DNA of 64,000 nt from Megamerina dolium (GCA_963854835.1 OY978527.1:20738557-20802556), one strand, 5' to 3'; shown: positions 1 through 11,029, counted from the stretch's first letter. Numbers and translations: made by a program. Notes: a model not told the origin generated them from the sequence alone.

Positions 1-40
1 ATGATAAAAATTCACCTTAGGAATTACACTTTGTTATGTT

Positions 41-556
41 AACGACTGTTCACACCTGTGAACGAGCGGCTGGCTTCAATCCGCATAAACTCAAAATTTT
101 CAACATTAGCCTAAAGAAAGCTTCTTTCAGTGCTTCGAAGAAGTTTATGACCTCTGCCTCTGCCACGATATCAAAATCGAGCTTGGCGACTTCAATGCCA
201 GGGTGGGCACCGAAGGTACCTTTAGTCCAACTGTCGGGAAATTCAGCCACTACCAGAAAACTTCCGATAACGGAATGAGGTTGATGGATTTCAACATATC
301 GACATCCATAAAGCGACGTGGCTGTCTTCAGATCAACGAATGAAGAACCAAATTGATCACATGATGATCGACGGAAGGCATGCTTCCAATGTGATGGACG
401 TTAAATCAATCCATGGGGCCAACATCGACTCGGATCACTACCATGTTGCAGGAAAGGTGCGAACACCTTTATGTGTCTCAGAAAACAAACGAAGTTCCAC
501 ATAGAGAAAGCTTGATATCAATAACCTGTAGTCACTAGAGACAGCAAATGCTTTTA
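41..556 (+). pseudogene. RTE-like LINE endonuclease fragment (5' and 3' truncated)
   Basis: Degenerate plus-strand copy of the apurinic-type endonuclease of the same RTE-like LINE seen at 1084-2625 and 11300-12519. The shared blocks run from CERAAGFNP (compare NERLATIRI in the better copy) through LGDFNARVG, altered here to a frame reading around LGDFNARVGTEG, to the MMIDGRHASNVMDV stretch and the SDHYHVA motif near position 436. About 45 bp between the MRLMDF and QHLDIH blocks are deleted, and stops interrupt the frame. Homology stops near 556, where a different LINE begins. Seen directly by comparing the window's own copies; the RTE assignment rests on family knowledge. Non-functional. Confidence 0.7.
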
Positions 557-1083
557 CCACTTTACGCACGTCGTTGCGAGGTCATTGATGTTACCCGAAC
601 GAATGTTAAAATGTTGGATAGGATTTTGGATTGGAGGGTTGTGGATGGACTAACCATGTCGGACCACAGGGCCATTCAGTTTGGGGTTACGTCCGATAAA
701 AGACATTGCAACGACTGTAGAATGGTAAGGATACCGAAACGAACGGATTGTACAAGGTATTGCGAAGTTCTTGAGGAACTATTGCCAGGGAGGTTTAAGA
801 GAATTAGAACAACTGCAGATGTAGAGTACCATTTGAGGGCTATCAGCTCATCCATGATCAAAGCATTTGAAGCTTCATGTCCTCTGACGGTAGTGGATAA
901 AGGAAATCCCACTCCACGGTGGAATGGGGAAATAGAATCCATGAAAAAGGAGACAAGGAAGGCTTTTATTCGTCATATGAGAGGGGACCCCAACGCGTGG
1001 GACGACTACAAGTCCAAAAAGAGAGAGAGCTGAAGAAGACTCTACGCAACCGCAAAAGGAAAAAGTGGAGGGAATTCTGCTCT
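557..1083 (+). pseudogene. Non-LTR retrotransposon endonuclease tail and endonuclease-RT linker
   Basis: Open for about 160 codons, with one frameshift near 1010. It begins with the end of an AP-type endonuclease: DRILDWRVVDGL followed by LSDHR-like MSDHRAIQFGV, whose SDH is the conserved catalytic ending. The basic linker that normally precedes reverse transcriptase follows (TPRWNGEIESMKKETRKAF, then KKTLRNRKRKKWREFCS). The reading continues in the other frame up to about 1081. It is a different LINE from its RTE-like neighbours, probably of the R1/LOA/I group, but the clade cannot be fixed without the RT. It ends abruptly at the junction with the minus-strand RTE copy. Confidence 0.6.
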
Positions 1084-2625
1084 ACTTATTCCACGGTAGT
1101 TGGCGCAAATTGTGGGGTCTCCTTTTTTATGTACAGGACAGAGAACACTGAGCATCCAATCATCAGGCATGCTTTCATCCGACCATATTCTGCTTATGAG
1201 CTGGTGCATGCAGGCGAGCAGCTCATCGCCTCCGGTCTTAAAGGCCATCAACACCTGTAGCTTTGTTGTTCTTCAGCCTTAAAATGGTCGTTTCAACCTC
1301 GTCATAGTCGGGTGGTGGAACATCAACACCATCATCTGTAATTGGGGTTATCGGGCAATCTCCTCCACTGGCGGAATTGTTCGTAGCATCGCCATTCAGT
1401 AACGTGGAGAAGTGTTCCCTCCATATGCTCAGTACTGTCTGGAAATCTGTAACCAGATTCCCATTTCCATCACGACAAGAAGAGGCTCCGAGATTTAAAC
1501 CTCCACTCAGGAGCTTGATCTTTTCGAAGAATTTTCGAGTCTCATTCTTGTCGGTACACATCTCTATATCCTCACACTCGCGTCTTTCTTGTTTTCTTTT
1601 CTTGAGCCTGAAAAGACGTCTCTCTGCACTCCTTTTCTCTCTGTACTGCTCCTTAACAGCTCGCGTTGCGCCTGCACGCAGGGTTTTTCTGTAGGGGGCG
1701 TCTTTCTCTGCGGTAGCGTCGCGACACTCCTGATCATACCACTCATTCCTTAGAGGCCGGTAGTAACCGATTACCTCCTCGGCAGCAGTAGTCATGGAGT
1801 CATCAAGTGGGGGAGTGTTCTGCATAAGCAGATCCGATAGTCGAGTGGCAAATGCATCTGCTGTCTCTGGTGATCGCAGATTACTGACGTCGAGCTTTCT
1901 CTGTTATTTGCGACACATAAACGTGTGCGCACCTTAGCTGCAACAAGGTAGTGATCCGAGTCGATGTTGGCACCACGGATCGATTTCACGTCCATTACAC
2001 TGGAAGCATGCCTTCCGTCAATCACCACATGATCAATTTGGTTTCTTGTACGATGATCTGGAGACAGCCATGTCGCTTTGTGGATGTCGAGATGCTGGAA
2101 TCTGGTACCACCAATTACCATGTTTCGTGCTGCGGCGAAGTCGATCAGTCTCATTCCGTTATCGGAGGTGTTCTGGTGGAGGCTGAATTTTCCGACAGTT
2201 GGACCAAAGGTACCTTCCTTACCCACCCTGGCATTAAAGTCGCCAAGCACGATTTTGATATCGTGGCGGGGGCAGCGGTCATAAGCTCCTTCGAGGCGCT
2301 GAAAGAAGCTCCTCTTGGTCACATTGTCCTTCTCATCCGTCGGAGAGTGGGCACATATAAGGCTGTTGTTGAAGAATTTTGCCTTGATGCGGATTGTGAC
2401 CAGCCGCTCGGTCACAGGCGTGAAATGTGAGACAAGATGTCGTAGTCTCTTGCTGACCAAAAATCCACATCCTAATTCGTGCCTTTCAGCATGGCAACTG
2501 TAGTAAATGTCACAGGACGCTCTTTTGAAGCAGCCCTGTCCCGTCCATCGCATTTCCTGGAGAGCGGTGATGTCAGCTCTGTATTTTTCGATGACATCAA
2601 CCAGCTGGATAGGGGCACCCTCTAT
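1084..2625 (-). mobile_element. RTE-like LINE, 5'- and 3'-truncated (endonuclease to start of RT)
   Basis: Read on the minus strand from 2625 down. The endonuclease begins in the QLVDVIEKYRADITALQEMRW block (E of the active site). It continues through LICAHSPTDEKDN, LGDFNARVG, NQIDHVVIDGRHASSVMDV and IDSDHYLVA (SDH present), with a frameshift near 1900. A charged linker follows (NEWYDQECRDATAEKDAPY, then basic residues), then the first RT blocks: KNNKATGVDG, MPDDWMLSVLCPVHKKGDP and NYRGIS. Homology ends at 1084, where RT motif 2 should continue, so most of the RT is missing. The upstream end lies near 2625, at an AT-repeat. The WTGQG and NYRGIS wording is typical of RTE-clade proteins. Broken; no function expected. 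Confidence 0.8.
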
Positions 2626-3074
2626 ATATATATATGCGCGAATGACGTTGAAATGACAGCTACAACAACTATAAAAACACAGGAATACACACAGGCGTAG
2701 AAACACTCATGCATACTGCTAACTCCCCAATAACCAAAATTAACTTAAAGTAAGCTTAATACACGTTTGCTCAAATCAACATTAACCTTACAAAATCCTG
2801 ATTTCTCGTTCATAAAATACTTGAAAGCAAGCTATATATAATCGAAACGGAAAATTGGTAACAAACGCCGTAAACAAAGCTTATATCAAATGAATAAATG
2901 TAAGCTATTCATAAACGTCCTTATAAAACTTTATATAAATATTATTTTATTCGTTTAAGAAGTGTAGAACCCAGTTTTTTATACAATAAATTTAAAATTA
3001 CATAAATCCATCCATAAATATTAAAGTTTAAGCCCAGCGTGGATACGTACGAAGTCTGTTAAGTTGTGTTTTAG
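2626..3074. other. AT-rich spacer, no gene seen
   Basis: A short (TA)n tract near 2623-2635 abuts the RTE copy. The rest is AT-rich sequence dense in stops on both strands, with no recognisable motif. Confidence 0.5.
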
Positions 3075-3310
3075 GCCATATGCACATATTCTCCATTTGC
3101 TATTGCCACTCTTGGGGATCTTTCAGTGTGCGCTTTGACGTCCTAACATCCAACAGCAAATGCTGTACATTACGACGCAAGATTCTAAACAGCTCATTCC
3201 CAGCTGCATGACTTAGGTTGTGCTTAACAAGCTAAGCGCATAGTTCTTCATTAAATATGGGGAAATCGTTTTCATCGGAAGAAAAGCTACCATGACTTGA
3301 AGGCAAAAAA
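3075..3310 (-). pseudogene. Relic of a repetitive TE-associated protein (ILR-type domain)
   Basis: The minus strand reads as a coding-like stretch of roughly 75 residues: SSDENDFPIFNEELCA, a stop, then LVKHNLSHAAGNELFRILR, RNVQHLLLDVRTSKRTLKDP. The pattern (hydrophobic-rich L..W....NISH.A...LL.ILR...H..LP.D.RTL..TP) is one I know from a repetitive, transposon-associated insect and cnidarian protein family of unknown class. The copy has stops and only this domain, so it is a relic. The family link is recalled knowledge, not a search result. Confidence 0.4.
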
Positions 3311-5204
3311 TCGCCTTAGATAGACATATGTAACTACAACCGGCGTATGCTCAGATTGAAGGCTATGGTCACTTTCTTCACATTGCCTTTTTTCACTTTT
3401 TAATCTTTTTAAACCTGACATTAATATCAATTTCATATTCTTGGATGCATTATGTATTTATTTAATTAATTTTTATCTTAAATTTTTTGTTGATTCCACT
3501 GCTACTTGTGAATTTCGCTTATATAGATAATTTACTCAACGCTCACAAAAGGTTTATTTTTTAAATTTACAATAAGCGGAATGCATCCAACACTAATAAG
3601 AGGCTTATTTTAAAAACATAATGTACGCCTAATAACAAAAACGTTTATTTAAGACTTATTAGAGCAACTTTAAGTTGTTCTTAAAAACCCTTTCAGAAAT
3701 GCTTGTTGGGTAATTAACATTTCTATCAGGGTGTATATGTAAGATCAAGACAGAGAGACAGAGGGAGAGAGCGAGTGCGTATGAGAATATGAGTAGTGAG
3801 CGGGTGCTAGTAGTACATGTATGAAAGAAAAAGACAAAGCAAAGCAAATAAAGATGACAGAAATAAAACAACTGAAAATGAAGATGATGCCAAATTAAAA
3901 AAAGAAGAAGAAAAAGATGATGATGATTAAGCAAATGGAGAGAAAGAAGAACGAGAAGAAACGTAAAAAGAATCAACGACGCTATTTTTGTTAATAAAGA
4001 CGATGACGGTAATGATTTTAGTGATAATGCTGACGATGATGATGATGGTAATCATTACGATAATGAAGAAGGTGACAAAGAAAGAACGTGTGCACTAATA
4101 TGATAAAGAGGCCCTAGAACAAGAACAGCAGAGGTTACCGAAATTGATGTTGTGTGTGAAATCCTTGGCCTCAGTCTTCTTATTTGGGTTCGGCATCATA
4201 AGTTGTGGGTTTTTTTTCTTGCTTATAGTATTAGTATACTATGTATGATAGATACCAGTAAGAGTTGTTGGTTTTTAAATATTTTGGTTATTAGAGAACA
4301 TAGTCCTTTTACACAAAGAAAAGAGAGATAAAGAGAGAATTTATTATTTGTTCATTAGCATAATTCTTGTTGTTGCTTTCTCATTCCTCTTCTTCTTATT
4401 TGTAAGTTTTTTTGGATTTTAGCTGGTCTCCTTCTTTTCATCTGTTTTCTGTTATTCAACAATTGTTTTTATTCGTTATATAGGTACACATAGGGATACC
4501 AAACACCACCACCACTGGTTAAGGGTAATTTAGGGTATGTACAACATACACCGACAATTAGAATGATGTTGGGTTTTCACAACAGTATTTATTTTTTTGG
4601 GTTCCTTTTGTGGTATTGTTGTTGCCGCTACTGCTACTTCATCTGCTGCTGTTTTTGCTAAATTTGTTCATTTGTTGCAATTATTTTTGTTGTTTTATTG
4701 CTTCTTCATATAAACGTCTTGTTTGAGCCTTGGTGCTGCTGTTATTGCTGTAATTCTTATTGTTTCAGTTGCGCGTAATTTTCCACATTTAACGCACCCT
4801 AAATGGCAACCTACACGACATTCGCACACAATCGCATACTTATATGCGAAGGAAAAATAAGATTTCCTAAATTTCAACATAATACATTGAAATATAACTA
4901 TAGCTCTCATACAAATTTGTTGATTACATAATCAGACAATTTAGAATTTTGTATGAAGACAAATTTTGATGAAACAATAAAATTGAAGGTACCTCTTACA
5001 CAAATTTTATGATTTGTTAAAAAAAATCAAATTTTTTTATGGGCATTATGTTTACTTAATAAGAGAATACTTCAAATTTTGTACGAGGTACTATTTTGGT
5101 GAAAAAGTAAGATCTTCGTAATAGTACATTGAACAATAATGGAGCCTTCCATACAAAATTTGTATGGACACTAAGTGTGTTTATGATCAATTACTACTTA
5201 CTTA
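3311..5204. other. Non-coding stretch with purine-rich and GAT-type simple sequence
   Basis: No gene recognised. 3730-4110 is strongly purine-rich on the plus strand, with AGAGAG runs and cryptic (GAT/GAA)n. Any long reading there is low-complexity and not believable as protein. 4600-4760 is T/G/C simple sequence (GTTGTTGCCGCTACTG type). The remainder is AT-rich. Confidence 0.5.
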
Positions 5205-6003
5205 CTTATTTATGTGGCCATAACAACCGAATATCGATTTAGGTCGAAAATAACATGCTTCGCCAGTCATCTCTCTTCTTCGCTAGCTGGCGCCAGTTAG
5301 ATTCCAAGCGCCATCAGGTTCTCCAGTACTTGGTCTTTCCACCGTAGGTTTGGTCTTCCTCTTCTGCGTCGTCCTCCAGCGGGTTCCGAATATAACACCT
5401 TCTTATCTGGAGCGTGTTCTTCCATTCGCTCGACATGACCTAGCCAGCGCAGCCGCCGGATTTTGATGCGCTTTATGTCAATATGTCAATATCGGCATAC
5501 AGCTAGTACAGCTCATGGTTGTACCTTATACTCGCCACCAACGCAAATAGGTCCAAAGATCTTGCGGAGGACTTTTCTCTCGAAAACTCCAAGCATTCGC
5601 TCATCCGAGGTGGAAATTGTCCAGGCTTCAGCGCCATATTTTGTGACAGACATGATGAGAGACTTGTAGAGTGTAGTTTTCGTTCTTCGAGAGAGGGCTC
5701 GACTTCTCAATTGCTTACTCAGCCCAAAGTAACACCTGTTAGCAAGAGTTATCCTACGCATGATCTCCAAGCTGACGTCATTACTGATGTTAATGCTGGT
5801 TCCAAGATAGACAAAGTCTCTTACTACTTCAAAAGCGTAGTTGTCAACAGTGACGTGCTGTCCAAGACTCCGGGACCCTTTGTTTGTTGACACTAGATAC
5901 TTCGTCTTACCCTCGTTCACCGTGAGACTCATCCGACGCGACTCTCTTCCCAACTCTGAGAATGCTGCACTGACTGCTCGCGTATTCATGCGAGCAGTCA
6001 GTG
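5205..6003 (-). mobile_element. RTE-like LINE, 3' end with RT C-terminus and TAAG-type tail
   Basis: Minus strand. The RT region after the catalytic box is present: RMSLTVNEGKTKYLVST, FVYLGTSINISNDVSLEI, RRITLANRCYFGLSKQL, LYKSLIMSVTKYGAEAWT, ERMLGVFERKVLRKIFGP. After a frame break come RRLRWLGHVERMEEH and RRRRGRPNLRWKDQ, the usual RTE carboxy end, then a stop and a short 3' region. The 3' terminus is GGCCACATAAATAAGTAAG on the minus strand, a tetranucleotide tail instead of poly(A), as in RTE-clade LINEs. The 5' end is truncated at about 5990, inside a 14-bp-arm hairpin. It probably represents the missing 3' half of the same family as 1084-2625. Confidence 0.85.
5968..6003. repeat. Short hairpin at the 5' truncation point of an RTE copy
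   Basis: Perfect 14-bp arms, CACTGACTGCTCGC and its reverse complement, are separated by the 8-nt loop GTATTCAT. One arm is RTE coding sequence (the RAVSAAF region). The other lies at or just beyond the point where homology to the LINE ends. Confidence 0.7.
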
Positions 6004-6856
6004 TGTTCATCAATCAATTACAAAGTGCTATTTTATTGAAAACACAAGATTTTCGAAGTTTGAGGACGGTGTAATAAAAAATAATCGAACCACACATACA
6101 ATATACTGAAGCCGATATGCACCTATGGGAACCAAATTTGAGTTCTGCATATAAATCAAATATACATATAATCCAAAGATTTTAGTCCAAAACCTTTCGA
6201 ATGTGTGCAAATTTTCCATAATTCAACGAAATTATTCATCGTGATTTAAAAGATTCAGATTCTAGCAATAAGTATATAAACCGACTTAGAGCACATCCGA
6301 ATCATCTAACTACAAAGTTATTAAATAACACTAAACAACAGAAAAAAGTACCTCAAAATTAAGCTTGATTAAAGATTAAGCTTGACCCGCTAAACAAGAA
6401 AATGCTACTAATTTATTTTTCTAAAGAAGCGTTTCCGAGATATTCGCGAAAAATGTGATTTTTGCATTTTTTTAGTTAATGGCAAAAATCTCGAAAACGA
6501 TTTCTCCAGATAATATGATAGATTATAGATGAACGACTATTTTATGGTGAAGATTCTAAGCATAATACTGGTGAAATCAGACGGGAAATAAAAAAGCATT
6601 AAGTGATGATAGGCAAATTATATTTTAAACACAAATTCATTTGTATATGCAATATAAGTGCATGTAAAAATTAAGCTATCAAACTGAAACTTTGAACGTA
6701 GCAGAGAACTAACATATCTGCAAAAGGGGCAGACTCGGATAAAAATCTCGCCCATCTTCCATACAAATGTGTGATTTGGTTTTCAGCCGATCCCGCCCAT
6801 TTTCGTTCTCGTCCATTTATTGGCAAATTTAACCGTCATAACATCATACTTCCGTG
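6004..6856. other. AT-rich spacer with one unit of a dispersed repeat
   Basis: No gene. Around 6640-6850 there is one diverged unit of the repeat found in tandem at 34130-34870: an AAATTAAGCTATCAAACTGA block followed by CGCCCATCTTCCATACAAAT. Confidence 0.4.
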
Positions 6857-7155
6857 TGGGTGCCGTAGCTCAGTGGTTAGTATGTTGGCCTTCTGATCTG
6901 TAGGTCGTGGTTCAATCCCCGGTTGAAGCACAATTTTAATATCGATCGATAATATCGATGTCGCCTAGCAATTGGCAATTGTTCCGGCAGTAACAATTTG
7001 CCATGAAAAATGTTATAAAATAACTGCATGACAAAGATCAGAAAAGGTTATGTCACAAAGGCTCTGCCGTTCGGAACCGGCTTAAATAAGTAGGTCCCTT
7101 CTATTCCTGTCCAAAATTTTACATGCGCAATAGTTCCAGGACAGTAGAGCTCGAA
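6857..7155 (+). mobile_element. tRNA-derived SINE, copy A
   Basis: The head GGGTGCCGTAGCTCAGTGG contains a Pol III A-box (TAGCTCAGTGG at 6866-6876). The B-box GGTTCAATCCCC is at 6909-6920. The body shared with the other copies follows (CAATTGGCAATTGTTCCGGC, CTGCCGTTCGGAACCGGCTT, AGTAGGTCCCTTCT). This copy stops early, after GTAGAGCTCGAAAC, and ends in A-rich sequence, lacking the last roughly 40 bp. It is not a working tRNA gene because the cloverleaf is imperfect and a non-tRNA body follows. Confidence 0.85.
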
Positions 7156-7758
7156 ACAACAAAAAAAAAAACCTTCTTCAAGTTTCTCGTACATAAATTA
7201 AATACAAATTATCTGTTATAGGGTTATGTAGATGTATCAAGGTGAAAAAGTGCTTGTTTTGTATATCTTTTCAATGTTCGCTAATGCAATCATATGCATG
7301 TGCTATACGTAAATGGAACGATATATTATATATCCGAAAATATCTAACTTTAAAAATACTAGTAAACGTTAGAAATGAAAGAAAAATGCGATAGTGACAA
7401 ATAAAATGGTCCTAGAATACAGCTGATTACTTTGAAATTTACGATTTAAATTAATATCAGCATTTTGACAGATTTTTACATGGGAAATATGTCAAATAAG
7501 TTGATTCTAAATTTAAGATTTTCTTAGTTTAGACTATAACTACGGGCCAACGATTTTTATGAAAAATATATGTAAAATGGTACAATAAAAGTCATTTTAA
7601 TTTTAAGTTTTCGCGCAGAATTGTTCTTTGTTTTGTATTGAAAAGTCTTCCGATATATTTGAAGCCAAATGGCTTTTTTAGTGCCGCAAGAAAAGGGGAT
7701 AATAAAAAATTGTATACTCAATATTTTCCATGTATACAATGTATCACGGAACGCACTT

Positions 7759-8393
7759 ATGGTCTAAATACCTACGAGGTATCGTATAGTGAGGTAAAGT
7801 AACGTAAATGTAGAAAATACAGATTTTATCCAAATCGTAGGTTGCAGTAGAAATCAGCTGTTAGCTGTTTGGCAGATACATAAAAAAATAAACTAGCACA
7901 CAATTTTAATGGCAATAGCTTTACAAGACGAGTTAATAAATGGTTTTGTTACTTTAACAAAAATTTACGAAACATGCAAAATTAATCGAATTTTCGTCGT
8001 AAATTTCTGTTTTGTTATGTATTTTATTAGTGATCAGAGGCAATATTGAATACATATTCAGTATTGCCATGCAGATATTTTAACCAAAAATTTCTTGTTT
8101 CTATTTAACCTTTATGGCACATAAGTACTGTTTAACATATGAAATTATATAAAATAACAAATGTTCATACAAATTATAAAGATAAACGATATAATTTTAA
8201 TACGAAAGAAATTCTATTTGTGCAATATGCCAAACAGCTGACGCGATTTTGTAGTAGAAGCCTACTGACCACAAGTTTTCTACGTTACTTTACTATGCGA
8301 TACGGTTTGGGTAATCGTTTGTACACAATTTGGTGAGGCAGGTTGTGTCAGCAGGCACGTTACTCTACGTTACTTCGTGGGTATTTGGACCAT
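7759..8393. mobile_element. Fold-back / MITE-like element with long imperfect inverted arms
   Basis: The left end ATGGTCTAAATACCTACGAG and the right end, read on the minus strand, ATGGTCCAAATACCCACGAA, form terminal inverted repeats. Farther in, arm blocks CGTATAGT...AAAGTAACGTA...GTAGAAAA and CAGCTGTTTGGCA recur in opposite orientation (7785-7890 against 8225-8320); the right arm carries about 65 extra bases. Near the centre, 8039-8068 is a small hairpin (GGCAATATTGAAT arms with one mismatch). There is no coding sequence, only a low-complexity open frame at 8139-8336. No clear target duplication was found. The superfamily is unknown. Confidence 0.6.
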
Positions 8394-9420
8394 TCGTGTT
8401 GTTTAGATTTTCCTCACAATTCACAATTAGTTTTTGCTGCTAAATAGCTGAAGCATGTTCTAAAATTATTAATTGAATAGACAATTAAATTAATTGATTA
8501 TGATATTATAAGGTATGCTCAAATTCATACATGCATATGTACTCGTATCTAGACATAATCATGATATTGTTACAAATTGTAACAATAATTACATGTAAAT
8601 GTTTGCATGCGTTGCAAAATACAAGTACCCACATATAGCTTACACCATATTTCTATCCTATTTCTTATGTCATAAATTATCAACACCTAGCTTTTAATTG
8701 CAAAACTTATTATGATCATTATTATTAATGTTTTTGTTGTTGCAACAACAATGCGCTTCAAAATACTTGTTGCATTTAAATGACACGCGCATTGAAATAC
8801 CCACAAACAATAACAGAATTACGCTAGTACAAGTACATCGTGCGAAAAAAGGAAAAACCTCAGAAGCAAAGAAACAACAACAAAATATATATATGACGCA
8901 GAGGCATGTAAGAGTACATATAGCCTGGCTACTGGCTACAAGGGTAAAATGCGCAACATTGCAATAACAACAAGTAAAGCACTTGGGTAAGTGAATTCAC
9001 AGTGGTTGCATGGTAAAAGCAACCCCTTGGCTTATGGTGGTAATGGGTTGAACTTGGAACAACAACAACAACAAAACAACAATGTATAGTGCAATTATTC
9101 GCATACTTGCACAATAATTACTTAATGCAATGCATTTCATACGAGCACTTGTTGCTCGTATGTTGATGCAGTACGCACTCGTACATTTCACCTGCAATAG
9201 CAGCAACAATAACAATAAAAATTTATTTGATTCGTATTTCTATCACATCATTATGTGATTACTTTATGTTGTCATATATGTTCACACATACAATATATAG
9301 CACATAAGAGTCGACGACATAAAAGGGTGTTTCTGCATTCTCAGTTGCGAGTCAATCAGATGCCATAATGCGTATGCACGCACATACACCATCTCACTTG
9401 CATCAGAGGTCATCAATTCA

Positions 9421-9474
<54 letters not shown>

Positions 9475-9664
9475 TTAATAACAGTAGAGTAGTAAGAGCA
9501 AAATGACTGCAATAAAACGGCATAAAAATGGAAAAACTCAAGTGAACTAATAGCAAAAAATTAATGGGAAAGGTTATACAAATTGCATTTATCATATGTA
9601 AACTGCATATCGATGGTCTTATCGTCATCATTATCACCATTATCACATTTTTATCACAATCATC
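8394..9664. other. Simple-sequence-rich single-copy-looking DNA
   Basis: No gene. It contains short CAA/CAACAA runs (8870-8885, 9056-9080), scattered AT-rich stretches and the (TAA)n tract at 9420-9472. Open frames on the minus strand are translations of CAA/TAA repeats. Confidence 0.5.
9420..9472. repeat. (TAA)n microsatellite
   Basis: About 17 uninterrupted TAA units, ending in AAAATTAATAA. Confidence 0.95.
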
Positions 9665-10590
9665 ACGTATAATTAAATCAATAGCCTGCTTTGGTGAGCT
9701 ATGAACTTTCTTTTTGGACAACTTTCGCATGCTTGAAATAATTGGATCAGTGCTTAACAAAAGGAAGTTTAAAATATCTTGATTAGATTTTTTGGGGCTG
9801 CGCTTTCTTGAACGAAATTCACTGTATTTTTAAAAATCCTTGTTTCAAGCTTCTTGTGTTTCTTCCGATAGTTGACCAATACATAAACAAGCAGTATCGA
9901 AAATTTCCGGTCTGTGTATAAAGTACTTATGCAAAGTGGGGGGCATGTTGTATAATGGATATAATTATATTATTCTAAATTTTTCGTTGTTGATTGCATG
10001 CTCACTAGACACTACAATTACCAGCACTTACATTTGCTTTATTGAATTCAAATTCCATCCTGTGATTTCGGAGATCTTTCTGGTTTTTGAAGAAACGCCT
10101 CGCTGTATTACCATCGTTTGTGTTCCCAAAACCAGGCATCCCAAAGCTTCTTTCAATTCTTGTTGAATTCTAAGTTTGGTTTCAGAAATTTTTATTTTAC
10201 CAAACTCCATTCTAGGTTGCCACGTTTTTAGAGATAATTTGTATACAATAAACTCAATCCAGCCATGTAGAATAGATAGACCGAGTTTTCTATATTCACA
10301 TTCGATCATATCATCAATATTGTTGAAATTTTTACTAGTGGCGCCACATAAATAACACTTTGTTATTTATGTGGCTGACGTAGTCGCAGCCAAAGCATTC
10401 CACACATTTCATCAATCATTGTCAAAATTAATTTATCATTCACGTACACAAATTTTCTTTTTCGGCAATCGATACAAGTTGGGTTTCCATTACGAATTCA
10501 AACTTTAAGGATATGCAAAATGTAGTAGAAGCCGGACGAGGATTTTGCCAAATTACCTCTTCATCCAAACTAAGCTTGAGAGGCACAATT
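9665..10590 (-). pseudogene. Pseudogene of a repetitive TE-type protein family (CYLCGA / GNTNDGNTARRFF type)
   Basis: Read on the minus strand from about 10590 down, with frameshifts: VFLTTIVPLKLSLDEEVIW, then CYLCGATSKNFNNIDDM (a CxxC), YRKLGLSILHGWIEF, KLSLKTWQPR, KLRIQQELKEALG, GNTNDGNTARRFFKN, KISEITGWNLNSIKQM, YPLYNMPPTLHK, IGQLSEETQEA, NKDFK, LLSTDPIISSMRKLSKKKV. The order and wording match a large repetitive insect protein family that I recognise as transposon-associated but cannot place in a superfamily. At least three frame changes and several stops separate the blocks. A 17-bp inverted insertion (10343-10375) interrupts the CYLCGA block. Coding-like traces may continue to about 10960. 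Confidence is good for coding origin and moderate for the family. Confidence 0.6.
10343..10375. repeat. Perfect 15-bp-arm hairpin inside the TE-type pseudogene
   Basis: Arms GCCACATAAATAACA and its reverse complement are separated by CTT. One arm encodes part of the CYLCGA motif on the minus strand; the other looks like a templated inverted insertion, because the family shows no extra residues there. Confidence 0.75.
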
Positions 10591-11029
10591 GTTGTTAAAA
10601 ATACTGATGAATCGCTAGCAGTGTGGTTTAACAGTGCTTGTAAACTTACTTCATGGAGGTTTCGCTTATTTTAAAGACCTTAACTTCTGGATACGATTTT
10701 TTTTCTCTATTTGAATATTTGAATATGATGGAAATGATGTTTGGTATTTTCTCACTGACTAGTGGTTTCTACAAACTTGTATTAAACCTTTTAGCTGTGG
10801 TCGGTGACAATTTTGTGAGACTACGCAACGCTTTCGATTCTTCTACACAACCAGTCGTTCTTAACTTGATTTGTGCAGCGTGGAGTAAAACTAGCAACTC
10901 TATAGTATTCCTTAAAATCTTTGTTTTTATACCTCTCATAATGTAATATGCAAGGTATATTCATTTCGGTCAGATGTTTGTAACTATTTGAAGGAATCTC
11001 CGGAGATATAGAATATTATATATATATCC

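Noticed and set aside
3659..3976. 105-codon leucine/histidine-rich minus-strand frame
   Set aside because: Translation of purine-rich GA/GAT simple sequence.
6860..6930. tRNA gene at the SINE heads (also 17895, 47280, 52745 and reverse 46935, 58173)
   Set aside because: A- and B-boxes are present, but the anticodon arm does not fold properly, the same 3' body follows each copy, and copies are dispersed. These are SINE heads, not tRNA genes.
9282..9760. Minus-strand frames with isoleucine or leucine runs
   Set aside because: Translation of the (TAA)n microsatellite; only the first 30 codons of the upstream one belong to a TE-type pseudogene.
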